Assembly: GCA_002842755.1 (NCBI GenBank)
Contig: PHDU01000001.1
Location: 1-64,000, forward strand
Length of the DNA stretch: 64,000 nucleotides
Source of the DNA: Bacteroidetes bacterium HGW-Bacteroidetes-1
GTDB lineage: Bacteria; Bacteroidota; Bacteroidia; Bacteroidales; F082
Direction of reading: 5' to 3'
Shown here: positions 7,931-16,081 of the stretch, piece by piece
Layout: each line of letters begins with the position of its first letter
How positions within the stretch are numbered: the stretch's first letter is position 1
Translations under genes and position numbers: made by a program
The notes under the pieces: model-generated
Told to the model about the DNA's origin: nothing
Databases searched by the model: none
The model's input: the letters and a program-made list of their open reading frames with translations, nothing else

Positions 7931-8434
7931 TTAATTTTCTGTCGTCAATGCATTGATAAGAGTCAACGGCTGTTTCGTCAAAAGAAAAGGTTTAAAAAAA
8001 TCAAATGCCATTTCAAGGTTTTCTTTTGCCTTTTCCGACATTTCTTCTTTAAAATCCCATTCGTATCCTTTGATGTGAATCAGCCAGGCTATGGGTGTAA
8101 CACCATATATTTTTCTGCAAAGATCTATTACAAATGAAGGGGATACTGCATGCATTGAAAATTCAACCCTTGCGTCTGAGGCATCAACTTCCGATAATGA
8201 GAAGTGTTCAATATTTTCTTCCTGTGATGCATCTACGAAAACCACAGCCGTTGCTTTTGATACCGTATCAGCATCTTCAATGTTCAATTGATAATTACAA
8301 TCGGTAACGATATGATGTAAAGTATTTTGTATGATAAAATCATCTACTTTCTGGATAAAAGCAGCACCCAGACCATCATCCTGACGACCCGGGTTACCAT
8401 ATCCATAAATCAGTATTTTATCTGAATCTGTCAT
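7931..8434 (-). CDS. hoxW: Hydrogenase maturation protease (HoxW/HyaD family)
   Basis: Cleaves the C-terminal extension of the nickel-bearing large subunit once the active site is assembled. The N-terminal GYGNPGRQDDGLG carries the first conserved Asp/Glu-type nickel ligand, AVVFVDAS the second Asp, and SMHAVSPS the His. The motif HIKGYEWDF is typical of proteases acting on group 3 enzymes. I chose the ATG at 8434, two bases after the hoxH stop, rather than the upstream TTG; this gives 167 residues. The intimate linkage to hoxH indicates that this is its substrate. Confidence 0.88.
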   Translation of the reverse strand: MTDSDKILIYGYGNPGRQDDGLGAAFIQKVDDFIIQNTLHHIVTDCNYQLNIEDADTVSKATAVVFVDASQEENIEHFSLSEVDASDARVEFSMHAVSPSFVIDLCRKIYGVTPIAWLIHIKGYEWDFKEEMSEKAKENLEMAFDFFKPFLLTKQPLTLINALTTEN

Positions 8435-8436
8435 TC

Positions 8437-9891
8437 TCAATGGGATCTTTTTCGATCAATAACCTGTTCGTTGTGATCAAGTAATGTTATTTCAAGTGGC
8501 ATTTTACCCAATGCATGCGTAGCGCAACTCAAACAAGGATCATAAGCACGAATTGCGACTTCAACTGCATTCATCATAGGTTCAGTAATTATCTCCTTGC
8601 CTGTCATAATTTTTTTTGCAACAAAATTTACCGAACGGTTCATCGGCTCATTGTTGTTGGTGGTAGATACGATCAGATTAGCCATTTCAATCTGATCATT
8701 ATCATTTATGCGGTAATGATGGAATAAGGTGCCACGGGGAGCTTCGATAACACCAACACCTTCTTTAATTTTTTGGCCCTTTGTAACGAGGTCATCACCC
8801 ATAATTTCAGGGTCGTTGAGCAACTCGCGGATCATTTCAGCTGCATGAAGTGTTTCAATTAAGCGGGCATAGTGCATATGCAAGCAATGGTTATTTGGCT
8901 TTCCATTCGTCAAAGCTTTGTATTTTTCGAACTCAGCCTGTGCCAGTGGTGTTGGGATGAAATCGATAGTATTCAAACGGGCAAGTGGGCCAACGCGATA
9001 CCAACCTTTTTCTTTTCCGTATTCTTTGAGGTATGGAAACTTCATATAACTCCAGCTCCGCACTTCCTCTTCAATATAATTGGCGTATTCCTGGCAATCT
9101 ACATCATTGAGTATTTTCTTCCCATCAGCGTCAACAGCGCGAAGCACCCCATTGTACAAGTCAAGAGCACCGTCTTTTCTGACAATGCTCAGATGATTAC
9201 TTGGGAAAAACGCAAAATTGTCGATAAAATCTTTATTGGCAAAATAGTATTTCTTGAAGAAATCCAGTGCCTCTTCTGCCCAGGATACCATCTTGTCCGC
9301 ATTGAGCGGGTCAGCACCTTTCAAAAACTCATCCCGTTCTTCAATTGAAAGGCTTTTATTGATTCCACCAGGAATGGCTCCGGTTCCGTGAATTTTTTTC
9401 CCGGCTGTGGCGCGGATTATTTCCTGTCCAAATTTACGCATCATTACGCCTTGAACAGCCAATGCAGGATTGGTGAGTGCTATACCTATGATATTCCGGA
9501 TGGCCGGATCACCATCAACTCCAAAGAGAAAATCAGGAGCACTGAGATGGAAAAAGTGCAAGGCATGAGATTGGAAAAACTGACCATAATGCATAAGCCG
9601 ACGCATTTTTTCTCCAGTACGCGTCAATCCTTCTCCGGTACCTGCGCCAACAATTACATCCAAAGCTTTTGCTGCTGCGAGATGATGACTAACCGGACAA
9701 ATTCCGCACAAACGTTGCACAAGAACCGGCGCTTCCCAATAGGGTCTTCCTTGCACAAAACGTTCAAATCCGCGGAATTCAACAATATGCAATCTGCTTT
9801 GCTGGATGTTTCCTTGTTCATCCATTAGAATGGTTACCTTTCCGTGACCTTCGACACGGGTTACAGGTTCTATGGTAATTTTTTTAGACAT
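8437..9891 (-). CDS. hoxH: Bidirectional [NiFe] hydrogenase, large (catalytic) subunit HoxH
   Basis: Carries the Ni-Fe site that interconverts H2 with protons and electrons. The N-terminal ligand pair is Cys62 and Cys65 in RLCGICPVSHH; the C-terminal pair is Cys453 and Cys456 in DPCLSCATHALGKMP. About 24 residues follow His459 and would be removed by the protease encoded next. The 484-residue length and the motif pattern fit the NAD(P)-linked group 3 (HoxH-like) enzymes rather than membrane uptake hydrogenases. It is transcribed after hoxY with an 18-base gap. None of the hyp genes for Ni-Fe cofactor assembly lies in the window. Confidence 0.95.
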   Translation of the reverse strand: MSKKITIEPVTRVEGHGKVTILMDEQGNIQQSRLHIVEFRGFERFVQGRPYWEAPVLVQRLCGICPVSHHLAAAKALDVIVGAGTGEGLTRTGEKMRRLMHYGQFFQSHALHFFHLSAPDFLFGVDGDPAIRNIIGIALTNPALAVQGVMMRKFGQEIIRATAGKKIHGTGAIPGGINKSLSIEERDEFLKGADPLNADKMVSWAEEALDFFKKYYFANKDFIDNFAFFPSNHLSIVRKDGALDLYNGVLRAVDADGKKILNDVDCQEYANYIEEEVRSWSYMKFPYLKEYGKEKGWYRVGPLARLNTIDFIPTPLAQAEFEKYKALTNGKPNNHCLHMHYARLIETLHAAEMIRELLNDPEIMGDDLVTKGQKIKEGVGVIEAPRGTLFHHYRINDNDQIEMANLIVSTTNNNEPMNRSVNFVAKKIMTGKEIITEPMMNAVEVAIRAYDPCLSCATHALGKMPLEITLLDHNEQVIDRKRSH

Positions 9892-9909
9892 GATTTACGA
9901 CGGTTTAGT

Positions 9910-10458
9910 TTAGTCAAATTTCACAACTTCGTAGGGCAGCTTCAAAGGATCGCCAGTAATTAAAGCTACCAGGGCGTCCCAAATAAGATCAGCACGTGGC
10001 GGACATCCTGGAAGGAAATAGTCAATTTTGACGATTTCATGACAGGGATAAACCCTGTCGAGCAGCATTGGAAGCTCATCATCATTCGGCAGAATATGAT
10101 CTGTATTCAATTGCACCGTAGGTCCGCCTATATATGCTTCGTGCAGACATTCTTCAATGGGAATTCCATTGCGTAAGGCAGGCAGGCCGCCCATGATGGC
10201 ACATTCACCCAAAGAAATAAGGATTTTACAATTCTTTCGGAACGAACGAAGTACTTCAACATTCTCGCTGTTGCAGCAGCCTCCTTCGATAATACCAATA
10301 TCAACAGGCTTGGTAAAAGTTTTAATATCATCCACCGGGGACTTATTGAACTCCACCAGCTCTATCAAGGTTAGAATGCGTTCGTCAATATCAAGAATTG
10401 ACATATGGCAGCCGAAACATCCGGCCAAAGAAGTAGTTGCTAAAATAGGTTTACTCAT
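9910..10458 (-). CDS. hoxY: Bidirectional [NiFe] hydrogenase, small subunit HoxY
   Basis: Holds the proximal [4Fe-4S] cluster that passes electrons between HoxH and the diaphorase. The four ligands are visible as Cys14 and Cys17 in SLAGCFGCHMS, a Cys in LISLGECAIMGG and a Cys in DYFLPGCPPRAD; GGCCNSEN matches the strand common to NuoB-like 20-kDa subunits. At 182 residues it lacks the extra cluster domain and the Tat signal of membrane-bound small subunits, indicating a cytoplasmic enzyme. It lies 18 bases downstream of hoxU. Confidence 0.94.
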   Translation of the reverse strand: MSKPILATTSLAGCFGCHMSILDIDERILTLIELVEFNKSPVDDIKTFTKPVDIGIIEGGCCNSENVEVLRSFRKNCKILISLGECAIMGGLPALRNGIPIEECLHEAYIGGPTVQLNTDHILPNDDELPMLLDRVYPCHEIVKIDYFLPGCPPRADLIWDALVALITGDPLKLPYEVVKFD

Positions 10459-10476
10459 GATATTTTCCTCCTTAAA

Positions 10477-11172
10477 TTATACTTTAACATTACTTCCAAT
10501 GGGATTATGATCGAATTTTCTTTTCCCAATAGGTATAGCAAATCCTTTTTCTTTGACGATAATGGAACCTACCGGACAATTTCTCATTGCCTCTTCTGCC
10601 TGAGCATCAGTCATTGTGGAAGCTAATTCAGCATCAAGAACAACCTCAAGGTGGTTGCCTCTTCCACGGAAAGCAAAGAAAGATCGGTCTTCTGCATCTT
10701 TTATTGACTTGATGCACCGTTTGCAAAGGATACATCTGTTCTGGTCTTTTATAATTTTCGGAGAAGATGCGTCAATACCTTTTACAGGGAAATCAAAGGG
10801 GAAACGTGGCACCATCATTTGATAAAGGTAACCCAAGGCCTGAAGTTCACAATTGCCACTTTTCTCGCAAGAGGGACAAAAGTGATTGCCACTGACAAAA
10901 AGCAATTCTATTATGCTCTTTCTCAGTTCACTGATTTCAGCAGAAGTGCTTTCGATTTCCATTCCATCGGCTACAGGAGTAGTGCAGGAAGTCATCAGAC
11001 GACCGTTGATTTTTACAGTACAGATACGACATGAACCTTTCGGTTTCAAATTCGGCATATTACAAAGTGTAGGAATATAAACGCCATTTTTCTTAGCTGC
11101 TTCAATGATATAAGTTCCAGCCTCTGCCATGCATTCTACGCCGTCAATCTTGAATTTTATTAGATTACTCAT
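10477..11172 (-). CDS. hoxU: NAD(P)-linked hydrogenase diaphorase subunit HoxU
   Basis: Iron-sulfur relay between HoxF and HoxY, homologous to the N-terminus of NuoG. It starts with a plant-type [2Fe-2S] domain (CNMPNLKPKGSCRICTVKING...SC), then the His-Cys3 cluster motif HFCPSCEKSGNC, and a ferredoxin-like motif RCILCKRCIKSI with a final Cys-Pro near residue 205. The ATG at 11172 (MSNLIKFKIDG) is preferred to a TTG six bases upstream; 231 residues result, the usual HoxU length. It lies 26 bases downstream of hoxF. Confidence 0.93.
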   Translation of the reverse strand: MSNLIKFKIDGVECMAEAGTYIIEAAKKNGVYIPTLCNMPNLKPKGSCRICTVKINGRLMTSCTTPVADGMEIESTSAEISELRKSIIELLFVSGNHFCPSCEKSGNCELQALGYLYQMMVPRFPFDFPVKGIDASSPKIIKDQNRCILCKRCIKSIKDAEDRSFFAFRGRGNHLEVVLDAELASTMTDAQAEEAMRNCPVGSIIVKEKGFAIPIGKRKFDHNPIGSNVKV

Positions 11173-11198
11173 GATCAAATATTTTTCAGTTTGTTAAA

Positions 11199-13007
11199 TC
11201 AGTGGTGGTTAAAATTAGGAACACGTCCAACGAATTTGCATGACTCTTTTACTGAAGCTGTTAAATCGAAACCCTCATCAAATTCCTTGTCTTTTTGAAT
11301 CAAATCTTCATACAGATGGTGGAAATTTTTCAAACTGCTGATGATAGGATTTCCTGCTGTTTGACCGAGGCCGCAACGGCTTGCTAAAAGTATCTTACCC
11401 CATTCCTTAAGATCTGTTAGATCTTTTTTCACACCTTTACCGTTAATTATTTTCAATAACTTGTTATGCATCACCTGAGGCATATTACGACAGGTACTGC
11501 ATGACCCACAGGATTCATCAATAAAAAATTCCATAAAATTAAGTACGACCTCTTTCAAAAGATTGCGTTGTTTACCAAAAATAATCATCGAACCACCTGT
11601 CGAAAGGTCAGAATATCCTAAAGTGCGGTGAAATTCATCTTTGGCGATAAGTGTTCCGGAAGGACCTCCAACCTGAACAGCCTGAACATCATAAGCTCCA
11701 ACCATATCAAGCATATCTTCCACATTAAAACCCCAGTTCACTTCGTAAACTCCGGGGAACATGCAATCACCTGAAATGCTCAGGATTTTTGTTCCTGTTG
11801 AATCTTCCGTTCCAAACTGAGTAAACCATTCTCCACCTTTTTCGATGATTCTGACAGCAGTTGCAAAAGTTTCTACATTATTTATTATGGTAGGAAAGTT
11901 AAGGTATCCCTTTTCAACAGGGAATGGGGGTTTGTCACGAGGTTCACCACGTTTGCCTTCCAGAGATTCAAGCAAAGCCGATTCCTCTCCGCAAACATAA
12001 GCTCCAGCACCAAACTGGATGCGGATATCAAAGTCAAAACCTTCTATTTCACCAATTTTTGAACCAAGGAAATTTTGTTCTCTCATCTTATCAAGAACAG
12101 ATTCAAGATAATCTTTCATATATCGATACTCATACCGAAGGTATAGAATACCTTCTTCGCCTCCAATGGCATAGCCTGCAACAGCCATTCCTTCAAAAAC
12201 AAGTTCTGGTTTCTCGGTCAGAATTACTCTGTCTTTAAATGTTCCAGGTTCGCCCTCATCTGCATTACAAACTACATAATGCTTCTCCCCTTTTGCCCTG
12301 CGACAAAATTCCCATTTGAAACCAGTAGGAAAACCAGCTCCTCCACGGCCTCTGATATGACTGTGTTTAATTTCAGCAATTACAGCTTCTGGTGACATTT
12401 CAGGAAGAATTGATTGAACAACTTTTCCGGTCTTATAATCATCGGAAAGGATCATTCCTTTTCGGCGTATATTGCTTGATACCATTGCTTTAAGTTCTGG
12501 ATGCTGGTTCTTTCCATCTCCATAACTTTCATTGCTCAATTCTTCAAGTTCACGGCCTTCACGCATATGGCGTACGATTTCACGCACACGGTAAGGAGTA
12601 AGCCTTGTGAAAACTTTATTGTTTATGATTGCAGCTGGTTCCTGATCATTCATACCAATACAAGCAGTATCAAACAGTCCGATCAATCCATCGTCAGTAA
12701 CTTTGCCGAAAGTTGTACCCACTTCTTTTTCAAAGGCTTCTTTGATTGCCTGGCGGCCAAACATATAAGATACAACGCTGTTGTTTAGATAAATGGCATA
12801 CTTACCCCTTGGTTTAACACTTAAGAAATGATAGAAGGTGATAACTTGTTCAACATCGACCTGTGAAATTCCAAGTGTGAGAGCCATCAATTCGATGGCC
12901 TTACGGCTTATGTAACCAAACTCCTCCTGAATATCAATAAGAATATCCATTAAACGGTTACTGTCGCTGCCATATTTGTCAATGATTTGTTTGACGATAT
13001 TTTCCAT
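11199..13007 (-). CDS. hoxF: NAD(P)H-binding diaphorase subunit HoxF with N-terminal NuoE-like domain
   Basis: Oxidises or reduces NAD(P) with FMN and a [4Fe-4S] cluster. Residues about 1-155 form a NuoE/HoxE-like thioredoxin-fold domain; the rest is NuoF-like, with RGRGGAGFPTGFKWEF and CNADEGEPGTFKDR (FMN/NAD site), GAGAYVCGEESALLES, and the cluster motif ESCGSCSTCRNM plus a later Cys in ASRCGLGQ. In the N-terminal domain only one of the four usual [2Fe-2S] cysteines (Cys116 in TACIGMN) remains, so that cluster is probably absent. I chose the ATG at 13007 (MENIVKQ), giving 602 residues, since the longer frame needs a TTG. It is the first gene of the operon. Confidence 0.92.
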   Translation of the reverse strand: MENIVKQIIDKYGSDSNRLMDILIDIQEEFGYISRKAIELMALTLGISQVDVEQVITFYHFLSVKPRGKYAIYLNNSVVSYMFGRQAIKEAFEKEVGTTFGKVTDDGLIGLFDTACIGMNDQEPAAIINNKVFTRLTPYRVREIVRHMREGRELEELSNESYGDGKNQHPELKAMVSSNIRRKGMILSDDYKTGKVVQSILPEMSPEAVIAEIKHSHIRGRGGAGFPTGFKWEFCRRAKGEKHYVVCNADEGEPGTFKDRVILTEKPELVFEGMAVAGYAIGGEEGILYLRYEYRYMKDYLESVLDKMREQNFLGSKIGEIEGFDFDIRIQFGAGAYVCGEESALLESLEGKRGEPRDKPPFPVEKGYLNFPTIINNVETFATAVRIIEKGGEWFTQFGTEDSTGTKILSISGDCMFPGVYEVNWGFNVEDMLDMVGAYDVQAVQVGGPSGTLIAKDEFHRTLGYSDLSTGGSMIIFGKQRNLLKEVVLNFMEFFIDESCGSCSTCRNMPQVMHNKLLKIINGKGVKKDLTDLKEWGKILLASRCGLGQTAGNPIISSLKNFHHLYEDLIQKDKEFDEGFDLTASVKESCKFVGRVPNFNHH

Positions 13008-13074
13008 GAATTTAAAATTGGATGAGTGATTCAATTTCAAGGAACAAAAAATCCTGTTGTTAATTTGTTCACAG

Positions 13075-13082
13075 CAAAAGTA
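13075..13082 (-). promoter_or_regulatory. -7 box of the hox operon promoter
   Basis: TACTTTTG on the minus strand matches TAnnTTTG and would start a transcript about 60 bases before hoxF. No good -33 TTTG is visible at the expected distance. Confidence 0.5.
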
Positions 13083-13243
13083 AAGCGTTTTTCTCCTTTA
13101 AAAGCCCTATCTTGAAATTTAGAATGTTTTTAAATTACATTTCCAGATTTGGAGCCAACTATTTGCAAAAGAATACCATTTGATATAATAAAAGCCGCAT
13201 AGAATGTAAAGAATCTCTTAGGCCAGATATCTTTAGATTTCTA

Positions 13244-13912
13244 TTAGAATTTCCTTACTGCTCTCACAATGTGACGCTTCCCGGGTGGGCCAGGCAAACG
13301 TTCCACTATAAAACCGGTATCTCTAAGCGCTTGTTTCACAATCCCTTTTGAACTATAGGTGACCAAGACACCTCCGGGTTTCATTGATTCAAACATTTTG
13401 GAAAAGACTTCTTTGGTCCACAATTCAGGTTGCACATTTGGGCTGAAGGCATCAAAATATATCAAATCATATCTCTCTTTTTCAACCTTGAAATCTCTTA
13501 GGTCACTCTTATTTTTGTGTAAAGTAAAAAAATCGTTTACTCTAATGTCTTCTTCCCAATTTGATGAATGCATACTATTGAATGCATCTCTATAATTATC
13601 AAAACCAGGTAAATATGCATAATTCAACTGGTGAATTACATCCATACTGAGTGGGTAAGCTTCAATCGTTTTATAATAAATTGAAGATTCAGGAGCTGAA
13701 CTTAAGGTAAGCAAAGCATTTAGGCCAGTTCCAAAACCCATCTCAATAATATTCAGGTTTTTTTTTCCGGAAAGCAAGGGTAAGAGTCCGTTTTGAATAA
13801 AGATTAACATCGATTCCGTGATTGCGCCATGCGTAGAATGATAAGTTTCATTCAATTCACCATGAAAAAGACTCATGGACTGATCCTCTGTAATTATTTT
13901 TTTTACAGTCAT
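13244..13912 (-). CDS. mnmD: tRNA (5-methylaminomethyl-2-thiouridine)-methyltransferase MnmD
   Basis: SAM-dependent methyltransferase for the last step of wobble-uridine modification, a stand-alone equivalent of the MnmC N-terminal domain. HGELNETYHSTHGAITES is the family's N-terminal signature, IIEMGFGTGLNALL is the SAM-binding loop, YDLIYFDAFSPNVQPELW the catalytic/Asp strand, and PGPPGKRHIVRA the C-terminal motif. The ATG at 13912 (MTVKKI) lies one base after the stop of the upstream lipoprotein gene (TGA-A-ATG), so it is preferred to an upstream start within that gene. Length is 222 residues. No partner oxidoreductase (MnmC2) is fused or adjacent. Confidence 0.88.
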   Translation of the reverse strand: MTVKKIITEDQSMSLFHGELNETYHSTHGAITESMLIFIQNGLLPLLSGKKNLNIIEMGFGTGLNALLTLSSAPESSIYYKTIEAYPLSMDVIHQLNYAYLPGFDNYRDAFNSMHSSNWEEDIRVNDFFTLHKNKSDLRDFKVEKERYDLIYFDAFSPNVQPELWTKEVFSKMFESMKPGGVLVTYSSKGIVKQALRDTGFIVERLPGPPGKRHIVRAVRKF

Positions 13913-13913
13913 T

Positions 13914-15203
13914 TCAACTATTTCGGTGAACAATAATGAAATCAAGAATTGAAATTTCGACTGGAAATTGTTTCAGGATTGCACCATTCATATCCAACCG
14001 CAGCAATTCATGCTCAAAAGCAATATAAATCAATTTATTTTTCTTGTCGTAATTGAGAACAAAGGATTCGGAATTTTCAAATATCAATTCCAGTTCGTTG
14101 GAACCTAGGTAATACCGATAGATTTTGTTTTTTGAAGCCAGTAACAAAATGTCATTGCCAATGAATTCAATTGTAGTTGGCTGAAAAGCCTCGCTTGTAA
14201 ATACTGCTTGATAAAGCTGTGATAAAAAGTCAAACCTTTTTATTAAAAAACCATTCTCCTTTTCTACGACTAAAATTGAAGCATTTTGATGCTCCAACTC
14301 AGCATATCCAATCAATGGTCCATCCAAAAAATCTCTTCGATACATTAATCCGCTTGCATTATAATACATACCAATGAAATACTTTCCTTCACTGACAGTT
14401 TCTTGTCCTGCAATAATATAGTTTTCACTCTGACATAAAAAATGGGTAATTGTATCTGGCTGCGTGGGTGTTGAAACGACTACATTTCCAGTCATGCCTT
14501 GTAAAACACGAATCAAGCCTGCTCTATCAGAAATAATAACATTGTTGTCTCGAACCGCAAGCGCTGTAAAGATTTTTTCAGGGTACAAAGATGGGTATGT
14601 CCAAGCCTGCCCAAAGTCATTTAAATCCAGAGCGATTATTTCAGAGGGTTTTGCTGTCATCAAATACATTTTATCAGTGGTTGTAATCGCTCTGATTGCC
14701 AGTACTTCTCTTTGCAAGTATACCTTCCTATGTATTTTATCAGACATAAGATCGAGTTTCCAGATAGCGCTATTGTCGTTCAAATGTTCCAGCAAAAGAA
14801 CTTCAGTTATAAAATCAGTCGGCGGAAAATAATTAAACTTGAGATACTTGTTCTTTTGATTGATACCATCCTCAACCTGAACATGCAGCGTTAGAATTGA
14901 ATTATTCAGACTGTTATCCGGATAAAAAGCATGCCTGATAATAGTGTCGATTGCCATGGCATGAATAAAAAGAGGGTTTACAACAGAAACTCCTTCCTCA
15001 TTTAAAAGAGAAAGTCTGATACGCTCAAGCTTCTTGTCGTCCCTGATTTGCACCTCAAAATAGATGCTGTCAGAAGTAATAGTTGCGCCATCTTTTGGAT
15101 ACAAGAATTCGATTTCCGGAATCTGCTTATCTGCACTCTTTGAACAACTGATCAGCATCATGGAAAAGAAAAAAAACACAAAAGCTGCTCTTTGAATTTG
15201 CAT
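13914..15203 (-). CDS. Predicted lipoprotein with Ig-like and beta-propeller-like region
   Basis: A 429-residue exported protein of unknown function. Residues 1-20 form a lipoprotein signal (long Phe/Leu/Met core, then LISCS with Cys20 as the lipidated residue). Residues about 27-125 resemble an Ig/cadherin-type domain (IEFLYPKDGATITSDSIYFEVQIRDD). From about 130 the chain is rich in short strands separated by turns (for example DKMYLMTAKPSEIIALDLN, NNVIISDRAGLIRVL), in keeping with a WD/YncE-like propeller. It is tightly linked to mnmD (one base apart), which probably reflects shared transcription only. Confidence 0.7.
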   Translation of the reverse strand: MQIQRAAFVFFFFSMMLISCSKSADKQIPEIEFLYPKDGATITSDSIYFEVQIRDDKKLERIRLSLLNEEGVSVVNPLFIHAMAIDTIIRHAFYPDNSLNNSILTLHVQVEDGINQKNKYLKFNYFPPTDFITEVLLLEHLNDNSAIWKLDLMSDKIHRKVYLQREVLAIRAITTTDKMYLMTAKPSEIIALDLNDFGQAWTYPSLYPEKIFTALAVRDNNVIISDRAGLIRVLQGMTGNVVVSTPTQPDTITHFLCQSENYIIAGQETVSEGKYFIGMYYNASGLMYRRDFLDGPLIGYAELEHQNASILVVEKENGFLIKRFDFLSQLYQAVFTSEAFQPTTIEFIGNDILLLASKNKIYRYYLGSNELELIFENSESFVLNYDKKNKLIYIAFEHELLRLDMNGAILKQFPVEISILDFIIVHRNS

Positions 15204-15269
15204 CGCTGATATCTTGTTTTTATCTTTGGCTAAATTAATTCATTTCATCCAAACAAACAGAAACAGAAA

Positions 15270-15977
15270 ATGATCTACAATTTAAACCTTTCAAAAGTAC
15301 TTTTTCTTGATATTGAAACAGTTCCAATGCAACAGCATTACGAAGACCTGAGTGATGCGATGCAGCGCCTTTGGAATAAAAAGGCAAGACAGTTGAAAAC
15401 AGAAAAAGAGTCAACACCCAAAGAGCTGTATGGCAGAGCCGGAATATATGCCGAATTTGGAAAAATAATTGTCATTTCGGTCGGTTATTTTAACGGTACC
15501 GATTTCAGATTGAAGTCATTTTATGGTGACGATGAAAAAATACTTCTTGAGGAATTTGCTGAACTGCTCAATCGCCATTATTATAATCCAGACGACCTGC
15601 TTTGTGCGCATAATGGTAAAGAATTTGACTTTCCATACATTGCCAGACGCATGGTTATCAACGGCATAGAGTTGCCAGTAATTCTACAAATTGCGGGCAA
15701 GAAACCCTGGGAGGTAAAACATCTCGACACCATGGAATTGTGGAAGTTCGGTGATTTTAAAAGCTACACCTCGCTCGATCTGTTAACGACCATTTTTAAC
15801 ATCCCCACTCCAAAAGACGACATTGATGGTAGCATGGTTGGCAATGTCTACTGGGAAGAAAAAAATCTTGAACGTATAAAAAACTACTGTCAAAAGGATG
15901 TTCTCGCCATTGCGCAATTGATGCGACGATTCCTTAACCAAACGCTGATAAGGGAAGACCAGATTGTTTTTGCCTGA
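15270..15977 (+). CDS. 3'-5' exonuclease, PolB-exonuclease-like (DEDD)
   Basis: A 235-residue stand-alone DEDD nuclease related to the proofreading domain of family B polymerases. Exo I is LFLDIETVP (Asp14, Glu16), Exo II is in AHNGKEFDFPYIARRM, and Exo III is in IKNYCQKDVLAIAQLM with its catalytic Asp. The family (PF10108-type) is common in Bacteroidota and its cellular role is not firmly known. It diverges from the lipoprotein gene and is followed after about 100 bases by a Cas4-like nuclease gene in the same direction. Confidence 0.82.
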   Translation: MIYNLNLSKVLFLDIETVPMQQHYEDLSDAMQRLWNKKARQLKTEKESTPKELYGRAGIYAEFGKIIVISVGYFNGTDFRLKSFYGDDEKILLEEFAELLNRHYYNPDDLLCAHNGKEFDFPYIARRMVINGIELPVILQIAGKKPWEVKHLDTMELWKFGDFKSYTSLDLLTTIFNIPTPKDDIDGSMVGNVYWEEKNLERIKNYCQKDVLAIAQLMRRFLNQTLIREDQIVFA

Positions 15978-16081
15978 CAATTGCTTCCTTTAAAAACGAA
16001 ATATTACAATTATTTAATTTTTATTGCAGCTTAGTTCATTTTGCAAAGCTGCTTTAAACTGAAATACCATAAGACCCATTT

